The notes below the pieces were generated by a model. The model was not told where the DNA came from and ran no database searches. It saw only the letters and a list, made by a program, of their open reading frames with translations. Shown piece after piece: positions 5,020 through 6,478 of a stretch of 6,478 bases of DNA. The first letter of the stretch is position 1, and each line of letters begins with the position of its first letter. The position numbers were made by a program, and so were the translations under genes. The stretch is from CAVPGH01 sp046726955 (GTDB lineage: Bacteria > Acidobacteriota > Vicinamibacteria > Fen-336), in contig JBKPBQ010000145.1 in assembly GCA_046726955.1 (NCBI GenBank), forward strand, positions 1-6,478. The letters run 5' to 3'.

Positions 5020-6478
5020 CTAGCTCGTCGATTCGACCGCCACCCCCACCTTCCTGGCCGCGGGACCGGCCGGCGCGGCCGCGGACTCGACGTAGGTTCC
5101 TCCTCCCGTAGTCACGAACTCCGGATAGCCGAGCGCCCCCATCTCCGGAAGATCCAGGCCGGCGATCTCGGTCTCCACGGAGACGCGGTTGCCGAGGATC
5201 GCGTCGAGGACCTTGAAGAAGACGAAGAAGGAGACGAACACGAACAGGAAGCACGTCAGGGTCCCGATGCACTGCGCGAGGAACTGGCTCGCGTTCCCGT
5301 AGAAGAGCCCGGTCACCGTCCCCGGGACGCCGTTCCAGCCGTCGCCATACTTGCCGTCGGCGAAGAGCCCCAGCGACAAGACTCCCCAGGCGCCGTTCGT
5401 GCCGTGCACGGAGATCGCCCCCACCGGATCGTCGACCTTGAGCGTCCCTTCCACGAAGAACACCGAGAAGACCACGAGCACGCCGGAGACGACCCCGATC
5501 AGGACGGCGACGGGCGCGGTCACGAACGCGCAGGGCGCGGTGATCGCGACGAGGCCCGCCAGCATGCCGTTCGCCATCATGCTGGGATCGGGCTTGCCGA
5601 ACTTCATCATCATCACGATCATCGCCGTGAGGGCGCCGCCCGCGGAGGCGAGCATGGTGTTGGTGGCGATCACGGCAATCCGCAGATCGGTGCCGGCGAG
5701 CGTGGACCCGGGGTTGAAGCCGAACCACCCGAAGGCGAGGATGAACGTCCCCACGATCGCCATCGGGATGTGGTGACCGGGGATCGCCACAGGCTTGCCG
5801 TCCTTCGTAAACTTGCCGAGGCGCGGCCCGAGCACGATCGCCCCCGCGAGGGCGGCGACGCCTCCCACCATGTGCACCACCGAAGATCCCGCGAAGTCCA
5901 CGTGCCCGTGACCGAGGCCGAAGTTCGTGCCGAGGTCGGCGAGCCAGCCCCCTCCCCACACCCAGTTGCCGAACAGCGGGTAGACGAACATCGACATGAA
6001 GAACCCGTAGACGAGGAAGGACGACCACTTCCAGCGCTCCGCCATCGCCCCCGTGGGGATGGTCACCGCGGTGTCCATGAACACCATCTGGAAGAGGAAG
6101 AGGGCGAAGACCCCGACGTCGTAGGCGTCGGGGCCGAGGAAGAAACCCCGGGTGCCGAACAGGTCCCAGGCCTTTCCGAAGAGGGTGATCGAGAACTCGC
6201 CGGTCAGCGGCGGTGTCCCGCCGAGCGCGGCCACCGTGCCCACTCCTCCCATCTGCAGTGCGAAGCCGCAGATCCAGTATCCGAGCATACCGATCGGATA
6301 GACCATGAAGTTCATCGACATCGTGTGGGCGGCGTTCTTCGCGCGCGTGAACCCCGTCTCCACCATGGCGAACCCGGCCTGCATAAACATGACCAGGAAG
6401 CCGGTGATCAGCGTCCACACTATGTTGATCGCGACCTTGTTGTGCCCGACGGTCTCCATCACCTCGGAAAGCGTCGGG
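5020..6478 (-). CDS. amt: Ammonium transporter Amt/AmtB, probably 5'-truncated by the window edge
   Basis: This is an inner-membrane ammonium channel of the Amt/Mep/Rh family, with 480 residues from the first in-window start (GTG at 6462; ATG at 6459). About eleven hydrophobic segments are visible. By comparison with E. coli AmtB (my numbering from 6462), Phe128 in FQMVF and Phe249 in GWFGFN form the gate, Trp169 in VWGGG and Asp189 in VDFAG belong to the recruitment site, and His197 (VVHM) and His353 (SVHGTNGAWG) are the twin pore histidines. All are present. The cytoplasmic tail carries an AGLDLPEMGALGYPEF segment matching the AmtB region that contacts GlnK. The frame stays open through 6463-6478 (reading P-T-L-S-E), no ribosome binding site is well placed for either in-window start, and relatives often carry a signal peptide. 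I therefore infer the real start lies beyond the edge. It heads a same-strand series with the porin gene and glnA. Confidence 0.95.
   Translation of the reverse strand, partial: PTLSEVMETVGHNKVAINIVWTLITGFLVMFMQAGFAMVETGFTRAKNAAHTMSMNFMVYPIGMLGYWICGFALQMGGVGTVAALGGTPPLTGEFSITLFGKAWDLFGTRGFFLGPDAYDVGVFALFLFQMVFMDTAVTIPTGAMAERWKWSSFLVYGFFMSMFVYPLFGNWVWGGGWLADLGTNFGLGHGHVDFAGSSVVHMVGGVAALAGAIVLGPRLGKFTKDGKPVAIPGHHIPMAIVGTFILAFGWFGFNPGSTLAGTDLRIAVIATNTMLASAGGALTAMIVMMMKFGKPDPSMMANGMLAGLVAITAPCAFVTAPVAVLIGVVSGVLVVFSVFFVEGTLKVDDPVGAISVHGTNGAWGVLSLGLFADGKYGDGWNGVPGTVTGLFYGNASQFLAQCIGTLTCFLFVFVSFFVFFKVLDAILGNRVSVETEIAGLDLPEMGALGYPEFVTTGGGTYVESAAAPAGPAARKVGVAVESTS

Noticed and set aside
3737..6418. 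Very long minus-strand frame (893 residues) spanning the porin and amt region
   Set aside because: It is out of frame with both recognisable proteins and its translation is Arg/Gly/Pro/Ala-rich with no domain, as expected of a shadow frame in high-GC DNA.

Overview
This is a GC-rich window from a Gram-negative bacterium. An outer-membrane barrel gene and two exported or envelope proteins support the diderm call. The style of the ammonium transporter and of the porin recalls Acidobacteriota or a related soil/sediment phylum, but that placement is inference from memory and not a search result.

Layout. Positions 1-127 are a short leader with a good ribosome binding site just before the first gene. 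Positions 128-2122 (+) encode an exported serine hydrolase of the CocE/NonD (peptidase S15) superfamily. Its catalytic and carboxylate-cluster residues match the spacing of the alpha-amino acid ester hydrolases (beta-lactam acylases). Positions 2123-2301 separate two convergent genes and hold a perfect 18-bp palindrome and a long GC-rich hairpin. The rest of the window is a minus-strand series transcribed right to left: an Amt/AmtB ammonium transporter (5020 to the right edge), a BBP2/OmpL-like beta-barrel porin (3787-4938) and a type I glutamine synthetase, glnA (2302-3726).

How the genes fit together. Amt brings ammonium across the inner membrane. GlnA fixes it onto glutamate and carries the conserved tyrosine used for adenylylation control. 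The porin between them suggests an outer-membrane entry route within the same nitrogen-assimilation unit. No PII (glnB/glnK) gene lies in the window, although it is a frequent amt neighbour. Each minus-strand gene is followed within 9-15 bases of its stop codon by a strong GC-rich hairpin without a U-tract, so the three genes may be partly uncoupled or differentially stabilised. The hydrolase is convergent to this series and is probably a separate transcription unit.

I see no mobile element, CRISPR array, tRNA or rRNA. The window looks like ordinary chromosomal sequence. Its most notable points are the specific enzyme assignment of the hydrolase and the porin placed between amt and glnA.
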